The notes under the pieces were generated by a model that saw only the letters and a program-made list of their open reading frames with translations, was not told the origin of the DNA and searched no databases. A stretch of 64,000 nt of DNA from an uncultured Eubacteriales bacterium (lineage in GTDB: Bacteria > Bacillota > Clostridia > Christensenellales > CAG-917): positions 62,001-126,000 of the forward strand of contig URAF01000001.1 in assembly GCA_900545885.1 (NCBI GenBank). Reading direction: 5' to 3'. Numbering within the stretch: position 1 is the stretch's first letter; each line of letters opens with the position of its first letter. Shown here in pieces: positions 50,500-58,128 of the stretch. The position numbers were made by a program, and so were the translations under genes.

Positions 50500-51978
50500 T
50501 TATTTAAGCTGTTCGGGAATTTCTCCGTATTCCTTATGGCGCAGATACTGGAAAGGAGTTACCACGAGGAAATCTCCCTCAATACCGAATATGCGCGCAT
50601 TTTCGAAACGCATTCGGATTGTAATCATTTTGCCTTTAAGTGCTCCGAACGTTTTTCCCGATGCGAACACGAAAGAATGTCTTGTTTCGTCACCCGAAAA
50701 AGTTACGCAGTCTGCAAAGGAATATCCTTCGAGCACGTTGCCTTCGCAGTCCTCAACCTGAATTTCGAAAAATCCGCCCTTTTCGCACTGAACGTTGAAA
50801 GCAAGCTTTTCACCGTCTACGTATATGCCGCGCGTAAGCAATTCGGCAACCCCGTTTTCGGATTTGAGGCAACAGAAGCCGTCTTTGCGCATTCTGAAAG
50901 GAACTATCCTGCCTTCTCCCTTGTTTATTCTGCCGTGTTCTTCCCGCGTTGCGGACGCGTAAATCATAATGTTGTCGTCCGCTTTGTCAGCCACCATACA
51001 GGTAGGATACATACAACCGTTTTCAAATCCGCTCCGACCGAAGAACGGCTCACGCAAAAAGCGGTTGAAATGTACGCCGTTATAACTGTACACAAGCTGA
51101 GGTTCGACGTTTCCGCCGAGGAACTTGTGTGTGGGAAGTCCGCTAACTTTTTCGCCGTTGAGTTCGAAGTAGTTCGGCGTATGGTAAAGCATAATGAAAC
51201 CGACGTACATATCGGCATACGGAAACATCGATACCCCGTATATATCCGTAAGCTGTTTGTCGGCGGCGTCCGCCTGAAAAACTATGCTCGGCTTTCCGAA
51301 TTTTCCGAGTTCTTTTCCGAATGCTACCGAACTTCTGCGGTCGGCGTGGCGCGGACGTTTGAAAATCCCGTAAGTGCCGTCTGTTCGGTTGTAGAAAAGC
51401 GATATGGGATAATCTGGTGCGTTCATTCCCTCGTGCCAGGTTTTGTTTTCGTCGAGTTTCCATCTCAACCCGTCTGCCGACGTAAAAACAACCGCTTTGT
51501 AATCAAGCCCCGAGGATTTGTAAAGCGTAAGCGCGACGTATTTTTCAGAAGGCACTTTTGCGTTGTCGTCGACGAAAAACTGACCTTCCAGAAAACTGAA
51601 CCCGCCCACCTTTATCGGCAAAACCTGATTGGGCAAAATATAGTCGTCACAGTTGCCGAATTGCGCCATATTAAAGGGACGGAAATTTACGCCGTCGTCG
51701 CTTTCGGCGGCAAGAGAAATATGGTGCGGCATAACAACGTTGTTTCTGCTCCAGCCCTGATAATACAACACATATTTTCCTATCGCTTCGCAGTAAAAAA
51801 CGAAAGGATAACCCCAACACAAATTGACAAGGTCGACGGCCGGGTCGACGTACCCGTCGGAAAGTTTTTCGGGTGCAACGCTTTCGCGTTTAACGTTTTT
51901 CATGATGTTGAGGTTCTGGTCGTCGAAAAACAAAAGTTTAGAATAAAACGGCGTTCTGTAATCGTTTGCAGTTTGCAT
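50500..51978 (-). CDS. Putative beta-propeller glycosidase-like protein
   Basis: A 492-residue cytoplasmic protein without a signal peptide. The N-terminal ~350 residues have the recurring pattern of five-bladed propeller glycosidases (GH32/43/117-like): WGYPFVFYCEAIGKYVLYYQ, SLAAESDDGVNFRPF, VFTSADGLRWKLDEN, YPISLFYNRTDGTYGIF, LVYSYNGVHFNRF. A beta-sandwich C-terminal part follows (about 370-470). I cannot assign a family number or substrate. AGGGAG before 51978 fixes the start. It has its own promoter with an overlapping palindrome. It stands alone next to the xyl region, which suggests plant-glycan use. Confidence 0.65.
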   Translation of the reverse strand: MQTANDYRTPFYSKLLFFDDQNLNIMKNVKRESVAPEKLSDGYVDPAVDLVNLCWGYPFVFYCEAIGKYVLYYQGWSRNNVVMPHHISLAAESDDGVNFRPFNMAQFGNCDDYILPNQVLPIKVGGFSFLEGQFFVDDNAKVPSEKYVALTLYKSSGLDYKAVVFTSADGLRWKLDENKTWHEGMNAPDYPISLFYNRTDGTYGIFKRPRHADRRSSVAFGKELGKFGKPSIVFQADAADKQLTDIYGVSMFPYADMYVGFIMLYHTPNYFELNGEKVSGLPTHKFLGGNVEPQLVYSYNGVHFNRFLREPFFGRSGFENGCMYPTCMVADKADDNIMIYASATREEHGRINKGEGRIVPFRMRKDGFCCLKSENGVAELLTRGIYVDGEKLAFNVQCEKGGFFEIQVEDCEGNVLEGYSFADCVTFSGDETRHSFVFASGKTFGALKGKMITIRMRFENARIFGIEGDFLVVTPFQYLRHKEYGEIPEQLK

Positions 51979-51999
51979 GATTTTCTCCCTTGAAATCAT

Positions 52000-52016
52000 A
52001 ATCGGTTAAACGGATT
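52000..52016. promoter_or_regulatory. Palindrome overlapping the -10 of the glycosidase-like gene
   Basis: AATCGGTTAAACGGATT is a 17-bp dyad (AATC.GTT.AAC.GATT) whose end overlaps the -10 box. The position fits a repressor operator; the regulator is unknown. Confidence 0.45.
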
Positions 52017-52042
52017 TTATCACAAACCTACGGTTACAGCAA
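52014..52042 (-). promoter_or_regulatory. Promoter of the glycosidase-like gene
   Basis: TTGCTG, 17-bp spacer, TAAAAT on the minus strand, about 36 nt before the start codon. Confidence 0.65.
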
Positions 52043-52201
52043 CAAAAAGCGGCATATGTAAACGATTTTATAACATAAGTATAACTATTTTTTAAAACAA
52101 ATCCAAAAATAAAATACGACCGAGAAATCATCTCTGCCGTGTAATTGATAAAAATTTACAACAGTATTTTTTGAGCAACAATTGCCGCAAAAGATATGTG
52201 T

Positions 52202-52768
52202 TTATTCTATGCTTTTTATGATTTTTGCGGGAACTCCTCCGACAACGGTGTTGGGCGGAACGTCTTTTGTGACGACTGCTCCTGCCGCTACAACCGAGTT
52301 TTCGCCTATACTTACTCCTGCGAGAATTGTAGCGTGAGCACCCACCCACGCATTTTTGCCGATTGTAACCTTTGCGGGTATCATATCCGCACGCTTTTCG
52401 GAGTTGAGGTCGTGGTTGAGAGTTGCGATTACGACTTGTTGTCCGATTAATACATTGTCCCCGATTTCAACTCCGCCCTGGTCCTGAAAACAACAACCCG
52501 AATTGATAAACACATTCTTTCCTACCGTTATATTTTTGCCGCAATCGGTATAAAAAGGTGGGAAAAGCCTGAACGAGTCGTCGACTTTCTTTCCCGTCAG
52601 TTTGGAAAACAGTTCGACTATTTCCGCTTCGTCGTGAAACGAGCAGTTCAGTTCGCACATAACCCGCCGCGCTTCGACGGACAGACGGTGCATGCACTTG
52701 TGGGTTTCGGAACCTGCTTCAACGCGTTTTCCGCTGTTCAAAATTTCGATGAATTCGTTTGTTTCCAT
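52202..52768 (-). CDS. Maltose/galactoside-type O-acetyltransferase
   Basis: A 188-residue left-handed beta-helix acetyltransferase. The N-terminal Mac-like domain (about 1-60) is followed by hexapeptide repeats (ITVGKNVFINSGCCFQD, VEIGDNVLIGQQVVIATLNHD, VTIGKNAWVGAHATILAGVSIGENSVVAAGAVVTKDVPPNTVVGG). The catalytic His lies in TLNHDL. It would transfer acetyl from acetyl-CoA to a sugar hydroxyl, often in detoxification. AAAAGGAG precedes the start. It is divergent from the MATE gene. Confidence 0.92.
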   Translation of the reverse strand: METNEFIEILNSGKRVEAGSETHKCMHRLSVEARRVMCELNCSFHDEAEIVELFSKLTGKKVDDSFRLFPPFYTDCGKNITVGKNVFINSGCCFQDQGGVEIGDNVLIGQQVVIATLNHDLNSEKRADMIPAKVTIGKNAWVGAHATILAGVSIGENSVVAAGAVVTKDVPPNTVVGGVPAKIIKSIE

Positions 52769-52950
52769 ATTTTCTCCTTTTCAAAATTTTACAACCTATT
52801 GTGCGCGCTGTCCATATTTTTTTCGGATAATACGAAGATTGGCGCGTTCAACAATTCACGCGCGCAAAAGTTCCAACGATACGCTCAATTCGATTGCTTT
52901 TTCTTTTACTATTTGATATGGTGTATCCGACTGAAAGAAGGAGGCGGAAT

Positions 52951-54330
52951 ATGCAGGAAAACAACGGTTTTTTGGAAGGCAAAATCCTGCCCCCTCTCAT
53001 TAAGTTTGCAATACCTCTTATGCTTTCCCTGCTCTTGCAGGCGCTCTACGGTGCTGTAGACCTCATCGTCGTCGGACAATTCGGTTCTACGGCAAGCGTT
53101 TCGGCAGTCGCAACGGGAAGTCAGCTTATGGTCGCCGTCACCGCTATCGTTACGGGTCTTACAATGGGCGTAACGGTATTAATCGGTCAGGCGGTCGGCT
53201 CAAACAATCCCGAAAAAGCCGGTCGCGTCGTTTGCGGAATGATAAAACTGTTTTCCGTCGTTGCCGTCGTCATCACCGCCATACTTCTCATAATTCCGAA
53301 ATATATTGCAATTGCACTTCAAGCTCCCGCCCCCGCTCTCGAACAGACCGTGCTCTACATACGCATATGCGGTGCGGGCATGATTTTCATCACCGCATAC
53401 AACGCAATAAGCGGCATTTTCCGCGGCATCGGCAATTCAAGGACGCCATTCGTTTTCGTCGCCATTGCCTGCGCTTTGAACGTCGTGCTTGATTTGCTCT
53501 TCGTTGCAGTATTCCATATGGACGCGGCGGGTGCCGCGCTTGCAACGATTATCGCGCAAGCGTCAAGCGTTCTTTTCTCGCTCATATATCTCAAAAATAA
53601 AAAGTTGCCTTTCCCCGTGACAAAAGACGGATTTTCCGCAAAAGGTACGGTAAAAAGCATTCTTTCGGTCGGAGCACCCATTGCCTTGCAGGACTTTTTG
53701 GTCAGCATATCCTTTCTGATTATCACGGCAATAGTCAACGAACTGGGACTTGTCCAGTCGGCTAGCATCGGAATTGCCGAAAAACTGTTCGTTTTCCTCT
53801 CGATAGTGCCGATGTCTTTTCTTTCCTCGCTCTCCGCTTTCGTTGCTCAAAACGCAGGACGCGGCAACTATCAACGTGCAACAAAAGCGCTGTTTCTCGC
53901 GGGTGCCGTTTCCCTTGCGTTCGGTACAGCGATGTTCCTGCTTACTTTCTTCGGCGGACATCTTCTTGCAGCCATATTTGCCAACGACGGCGAAGTCATC
54001 GCCTCAACCGCCCTCTATTTCAAAAGCTGTTCCTTCGAATACATCGTTATTGCGGTTACGTTCTGTATGCTCGGTTATTTCAACGGCCTTGAAAAAACAC
54101 GGTTCGTTATGCTGCAAGGACTGCTTACAGCGTTCGGAGTCCGAATTCCTCTATCTTATCTCTTCCGCTCTCTGCCCTCTACCAATATGCTGATGATAGG
54201 TATAGCCGTACCCGTTTCCGCAGTTGTAAGTCTTTTGCTCTGCGTCATATACTTCTTCATTGTCCGCAAAAAACTTCCTAAAACTCCCGACGTTAATTTG
54301 TCCGCACCCGAACCCGTTTCGGAAAACTGA
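52951..54330 (+). CDS. MATE family efflux transporter
   Basis: A 459-residue protein with twelve predicted transmembrane helices in two homologous halves. It begins LPPLIKFAIPLMLSLLLQALYGAVDLIVVGQFGS, the classic MATE helix 1, and the second half begins LSVGAPIALQDFLVSISFLIITAIVNELG. It exports cationic drugs or metabolites by Na+ or H+ antiport. The start at 52951 follows AAGGAGG by 7 nt. A longer frame upstream has no such site. The hydrophilic C-terminus is short. Confidence 0.95.
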   Translation: MQENNGFLEGKILPPLIKFAIPLMLSLLLQALYGAVDLIVVGQFGSTASVSAVATGSQLMVAVTAIVTGLTMGVTVLIGQAVGSNNPEKAGRVVCGMIKLFSVVAVVITAILLIIPKYIAIALQAPAPALEQTVLYIRICGAGMIFITAYNAISGIFRGIGNSRTPFVFVAIACALNVVLDLLFVAVFHMDAAGAALATIIAQASSVLFSLIYLKNKKLPFPVTKDGFSAKGTVKSILSVGAPIALQDFLVSISFLIITAIVNELGLVQSASIGIAEKLFVFLSIVPMSFLSSLSAFVAQNAGRGNYQRATKALFLAGAVSLAFGTAMFLLTFFGGHLLAAIFANDGEVIASTALYFKSCSFEYIVIAVTFCMLGYFNGLEKTRFVMLQGLLTAFGVRIPLSYLFRSLPSTNMLMIGIAVPVSAVVSLLLCVIYFFIVRKKLPKTPDVNLSAPEPVSEN

Positions 54331-54365
54331 CATTAAACTTAAACGCTGACAAACGGCTTTATTCA

Positions 54366-54397
54366 AACAAAAACGGCAGGTAACATACCTGCCGTTT
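54366..54397. terminator. Bidirectional terminator between MATE and PH-domain genes
   Basis: AAACGGCAGGTA and TACCTGCCGTTT form a perfect 12-bp stem around ACA. The minus-strand side is followed by TTGTTTGAAT, the plus side by CAAATTCG, so it works best for the PH-domain gene. Confidence 0.88.
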
Positions 54398-54435
54398 CAA
54401 ATTCGCAATTAAAACAAAAGCAACAAAACAAAAAG

Positions 54436-55092
54436 TCATTCTTCGTCCTTTTTGATTTTGTATTTGGTATTGTAACCCGAATTTTCTTTGGGGCGCAGTT
54501 CGTTGGGATAATAGATGTCGGTTTTGATGTCGTTGACGACTTTTTGCAGCATATTGAACACTTTGTAGGGGTTTTCGATATCCCACAACACCGCCTTGCC
54601 GTTCTTTGCCGTGATGTAAATGTCGCCAACCTTAAACAACCTGTCAACGAGCCCGACTCTGATATCTACGGACACAACGTCGGCATACAAAATGGTTTTG
54701 ATATCGACAATTATTCCCGTGCGGATAATAATTCTCGACGTAGTAAAAGCATAATCCTGATTTTTGCATTGCGCGTATGACGACAGTACGTTTGCAAGCC
54801 AAATCCACACAGGTGCAAGGTGCACGGCAAAAAAGCCTACAATCATTGCGATGTAAACGGGTTTAACGCCAACCAAAGCATCCGTCGTCACCAGACCGTA
54901 AATTACAAACCCGTCAACGCAAGCCCACAGAAGCGCGAACGGTAGCATATTGAACACCTTTGACCAAATGAACGCCGCGAGTTTAGGTCTTCCGCGCCAT
55001 ATGATTTCTTCGCCTTCATTGAGCAAATCTTCGATTTGATTGTTATTCATCTCGTTGTCGGGATGAAAATATTTTTCGTTGTATTTTCCCAT
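54436..55092 (-). CDS. Membrane protein with bacterial PH domain
   Basis: A 218-residue protein. A short polar start (DLLNEGEEIIWRGRPKLAAFIW, the usual lead-in of bPH2 proteins) precedes two membrane helices (about 48-70 and 80-104). A bacterial PH domain follows (about 110-195): YAFTTSRIIIRTGIIVDIKTILYADVVSVDIRVGLVDRLFKVGDIYI. The function of this family is unknown. The C-terminal tail is Lys/Asn rich. Confidence 0.85.
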   Translation of the reverse strand: MGKYNEKYFHPDNEMNNNQIEDLLNEGEEIIWRGRPKLAAFIWSKVFNMLPFALLWACVDGFVIYGLVTTDALVGVKPVYIAMIVGFFAVHLAPVWIWLANVLSSYAQCKNQDYAFTTSRIIIRTGIIVDIKTILYADVVSVDIRVGLVDRLFKVGDIYITAKNGKAVLWDIENPYKVFNMLQKVVNDIKTDIYYPNELRPKENSGYNTKYKIKKDEE

Positions 55093-55270
55093 ATGCTCCC
55101 CTGTCGACCGCCAAGCTTAAACTTTGCAAAACCTCGGTAGATGATTCTACGGATAATATATATTAAAAACCCCAAAGTGTCAATAAGCCGTATTTACACA
55201 TTAGACATTATAAGTAGGCTATCAAATTTCCGACAAATTGCGCTATACCACCTACTCGCAAAATTACATA

Positions 55271-55362
55271 CAAAACCGCGTCAGCGTCAGGTTGCGAATC
55301 TCTCCACAAAGATGAGAAAAGCACCGATTGATTCGGTACTTTTCGGTGGCGGAGGAGGAGGG
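55271..55362 (-). repeat. Upstream copy of a 92-bp repeat with tRNA-Ser 3' end and terminator
   Basis: This copy matches 55433-55524 at nearly every base. It contains the CCA end, the acceptor strand and the first part of the T stem of tRNA-Ser, plus the terminator hairpin (55317-55343) with one base changed. After GGAGGAGGAGGG the sequence diverges, so no tRNA is made from it. The space between copies (55363-55432) has no gene. Confidence 0.85.
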
Positions 55363-55432
55363 TTCGTAAGGAACGTAGTGACGGAATAGCGTGTTTTGAG
55401 ACATTTGCTCTGCGCGAGAGTCGCGCAGGTTG

Positions 55433-55524
55433 CAAAACCGCGTCAGCGTCAGGTTGCGAATCCCACCGCAAAGATAAGAAAAGCACCGATTGATTCGGTG
55501 CTTTTCGGTGGCGGAGGAGGAGGG
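55433..55524 (-). repeat. Downstream copy of the 92-bp repeat (intact tRNA-Ser end)
   Basis: This is the copy attached to the intact tRNA-Ser gene. It covers the CCA end, acceptor strand, start of the T stem, the terminator and about 45 bp beyond. Confidence 0.85.
55479..55505 (-). terminator. Terminator of tRNA-Ser
   Basis: AAAAGCACCGA and TCGGTGCTTTT form an 11-bp stem around 5 nt, followed by CTTATCTTTG on the minus strand, 3 nt after the tRNA CCA end. A copy lies at 55317-55343. Confidence 0.9.
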
Positions 55525-55601
55525 ATTCGAACCCTCGAACCGCTTTTGACGGTTACACGATTTCCAGTCGTGCGCCCTCGACCAAACTAGGCGACTCCTC
55601 C
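55509..55601 (-). tRNA. tRNA-Ser(GGA)
   Basis: A 93-nt class II tRNA on the minus strand. The acceptor GGAGGAG pairs with CTCCTCC, and the discriminator is G followed by an encoded CCA. The D arm is GCCTAGTTTGGTCGAGGGC, the anticodon stem-loop CACGACTGGAAATCGTG with anticodon GGA, the long variable arm AACCGTCAAAAGCGGTT, and the T arm GAGGGTTCGAATCCCTC. It reads UCC and UCU. Confidence 0.97.
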
Positions 55602-55725
55602 AAGGTGTTATGACGCTTTGCGGCGTATTTGTGTAAGTGGGTGGCAGTTGGATGATGTGGAAAACAAAACCACTCTATCCAACTGTCGTCCGAGAGCCTG
55701 ACGCTCGGGAAACCCAACGAAAAAG
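55602..55725 (-). promoter_or_regulatory. Long leader of tRNA-Ser with hairpins
   Basis: About 115 nt separate the promoter from the tRNA. They contain a 9-bp stem (CAGTTGGAT / ATCCAACTG) around an inner GTGG/CCAC hairpin, and CCGAG/CTCGG nearby. No T-run follows, so processing rather than termination is likely. Confidence 0.45.
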
Positions 55726-55754
55726 ATTATATATTACTTACCCGATTTTGACAA
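55726..55754 (-). promoter_or_regulatory. Promoter of tRNA-Ser
   Basis: TTGTCA, 17-bp spacer, TATAAT on the minus strand. Confidence 0.75.
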
Positions 55755-55861
55755 GCACTTTCCGAGGAAAATCGCAAGTATTTTTACTTGATTTTCGCAC
55801 TTCGGAAAGTGCCTGCCGCAAACGGAGTTGAATGCTTTGATTGAACAGTTAAAACCCGCGT

Positions 55862-57013
55862 TTATGCAAGGAGTTCGTCGGCTACTTTCTTGCAGACGTC
55901 TTCGAGGTCGTCGGGAACGGAAGAACGGCAAGTAATCACGGTGTCGGTGAAAGCAATGTTCTTCTGTCCCTCGAGAGCCGCGCGCATGAGCTTTGCGGAC
56001 ATAGGCGCCCAGGAACCGTTCTCGATGAACGCGACTTTTCTGTTCTGATAATTCTTGGACTTGATATGCGCGATAAACTCGTCCATAATCGGGAATATTC
56101 CGCCGTCGAACGTGGGAGCGGCAAGAACCATTCTCGAATATCTGAAAGCGTCTTCGACGGCTTCCGCTATATCGCAACGCGCAAGGTCGGTTACAACGAC
56201 TTTCTCTCCTCTGCTGCGAAGTTCTTCGGCAAGTGCGTCGGCGGCTTGTGCGGTGTTGCCGTAAATAGAGGCACAGGCAATGAAAGTTCCCTCGTCTTCC
56301 GCTCTGTAAGAACTCCAAACATCATAGAGGTTGACATAATAGGACAAATTTTCGTCGAGGACGGGACCGTGCAACGGGCAAATTGCCTTGATGTCGAGTG
56401 CGGCAAGTTTTTTGAGAAGTGCCTGAACCTGCGCGCCGTATTTTCCCACGATGTTGAAATAGTATCTGCGAGCTTCGCACGCCCAGTCGTCGTCATCGAC
56501 TGCAAGCGCACCGAATTTACCGAATGCGTCGGCGGAGAACAAAACTCCGTCTTTTGCTTCGAAACTCACCATAACTTCCGGCCAATGCACCATAGGCGCG
56601 GTGTAGAAAGTGAGTTCGTGCGCACCGAGCGCGAGTTTGTCACCTTCTTTGACTACCAGTTTGTTGGGCAATTCGGCTTTGAAGAAACGCGTAAACATAT
56701 CGAAAGTTTTGGCGTTGCCGACGATAACCGCGTTCGGATATTTGATTGCAAATGCGAGAATGCCCGCGCTGTGGTCGGGTTCCATATGCGAAACCACGAG
56801 ATAGTCGGGCTGTCTGCCGTGAAGGGCGTCGTCGAGGTTGTCTAGCCATTTCTCGACTTTTGCCTTGTCAACCGTATCCATAACGGCGATTTTTTCGTCC
56901 TCGATGAGGTACGAGTTGTAGGATATGCCGTCGGGAATAATATACTGACCTTCAAAAAGGTCGAGTTCCATATCGTCTGCACCGATGTAAACAATGTCTT
57001 TTGAGCACTTCAT
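55862..57013 (-). CDS. A-type flavoprotein (rubredoxin:oxygen or nitric-oxide reductase, FprA family)
   Basis: A 383-residue flavodiiron protein. The N-terminal lactamase-like diiron domain shows SHMEPDHSAG (H-x-E-x-D-H), PMVHWPEVMVSFEAKDGVLFSADAFG and CPLHGPVL, so all six iron ligands are present. The C-terminal flavodoxin domain (from about 245) carries the FMN loop CASIYGNTAQAAD and APTFDGGIFPIM. These enzymes reduce O2 to water or NO to N2O in anaerobes, with electrons from rubredoxin. No rubredoxin gene lies in the window. Confidence 0.95.
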   Translation of the reverse strand: MKCSKDIVYIGADDMELDLFEGQYIIPDGISYNSYLIEDEKIAVMDTVDKAKVEKWLDNLDDALHGRQPDYLVVSHMEPDHSAGILAFAIKYPNAVIVGNAKTFDMFTRFFKAELPNKLVVKEGDKLALGAHELTFYTAPMVHWPEVMVSFEAKDGVLFSADAFGKFGALAVDDDDWACEARRYYFNIVGKYGAQVQALLKKLAALDIKAICPLHGPVLDENLSYYVNLYDVWSSYRAEDEGTFIACASIYGNTAQAADALAEELRSRGEKVVVTDLARCDIAEAVEDAFRYSRMVLAAPTFDGGIFPIMDEFIAHIKSKNYQNRKVAFIENGSWAPMSAKLMRAALEGQKNIAFTDTVITCRSSVPDDLEDVCKKVADELLA

Positions 57014-57031
57014 AATAGTATCTCCTTTGTT

Positions 57032-58060
57032 TTACCACGCGTTTTCCACGTATTCGCAGAACGCGTACATATCTTTGATTTCTATGACTTTACCGTCGTC
57101 AAGAACGGCGGTTCCGTTCCATATACCGTGAACCTGATGCGTTTTCATTCCGAGCGCACCGAACATGATAACGCCGCTCTTGTTGTCGTAAAACGGGGTC
57201 ATCGTGACGTCGAAACGTCCGTCCTCGGAAACGAAATGCCACGGTTTCATCCAGCCGTTGTTGTTGCCGGGGAATTCTTCAACGTCTACCGCACCTATTT
57301 TGTGTGCCTTACCGTCGTAGAACAGACAGGTTTCGGTAGCGTTTTCTTCGTTGCCGATTTTCCACGTTATTTCGAACCCGAACAGTTTGCCGTCGATGTA
57401 TTTCGAACCATTGCCCCAATACCAGCAGTTTTTATGCGGCCAGACTCCACGTCCCCAGTCCATAACGGCAAAGGTGTTGTCCTTGTTGAACACGAACGTT
57501 TCTTTGCCCCAGGTCACCGTGCCTTCGCAAGGCATACAGTTCTGTTTTGTTGTAAGGAAAAACTGCGAGGGACTGCTGTCGAATGGCGTAACGATTGTGA
57601 TGTTTTCCTGTCCTTCGGGATAATACATCTTCAACCGCGCTTTCATATACTTCCCTGCCGCAAGTCCGCCGAACAGAATTTTGCGCCAGTCTTTTGCGGT
57701 GTCGAATTCCAGATAACTGCCGTTTTTGTCGTAACGGAAAAAGTTGGGCTCGTCGGATTTAAGCGGGAGCAGATAGCGACGGCGCGTGAACAGCGACAGC
57801 GAAACGGACGAAATCTTTTTGCCCGTACGCATATCGATTAGCGTTGCTGTTGCCGCGCTGGCGATTGTGATGTTGAAGAAACTTATCTGCACAAGCAGTC
57901 TGCCGTTGGAAATCTGATAGAAGTCCCATTCTTTCAGACGACTGCGCGGAGTGACGAATTTCCTCTCGTATTCGAACAGATTACGTCTTGCCCACCCTTT
58001 TACGGCAAGCGTTCCGTCCTCGTTCAGGAGTTTTACGGGTTCTTTGATTTCGTTCTGCAT
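57032..58060 (-). CDS. DUF2804 family protein
   Basis: A 342-residue protein of the DUF2804 family. The diagnostic pieces are WARRNLFEYERK near the start, DWGRGVWPHKNCWYWGNGS in the middle and VHGIWNGTAVLDDGKVIEIKD near the end. The fold is probably a lipocalin-like or beta-sandwich carboxyl-hydroxyl binding type; function is unknown. GGAGG lies 5 nt before ATG 58060, which is better than the GTG 6 nt upstream. It follows rho by 68 bp. Confidence 0.87.
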   Translation of the reverse strand: MQNEIKEPVKLLNEDGTLAVKGWARRNLFEYERKFVTPRSRLKEWDFYQISNGRLLVQISFFNITIASAATATLIDMRTGKKISSVSLSLFTRRRYLLPLKSDEPNFFRYDKNGSYLEFDTAKDWRKILFGGLAAGKYMKARLKMYYPEGQENITIVTPFDSSPSQFFLTTKQNCMPCEGTVTWGKETFVFNKDNTFAVMDWGRGVWPHKNCWYWGNGSKYIDGKLFGFEITWKIGNEENATETCLFYDGKAHKIGAVDVEEFPGNNNGWMKPWHFVSEDGRFDVTMTPFYDNKSGVIMFGALGMKTHQVHGIWNGTAVLDDGKVIEIKDMYAFCEYVENAW

Positions 58061-58128
58061 ACACACCTCCGTAAAATGTCCGCCCGTGTCGACGGTTATT
58101 TCTTTTGTATCAGGTCAAAACCCTGCAA

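Noticed and set aside
50536..51993. Plus-strand frame of 485 codons
   Set aside because: Antisense to the glycosidase-like gene, which has the good start site and promoter.
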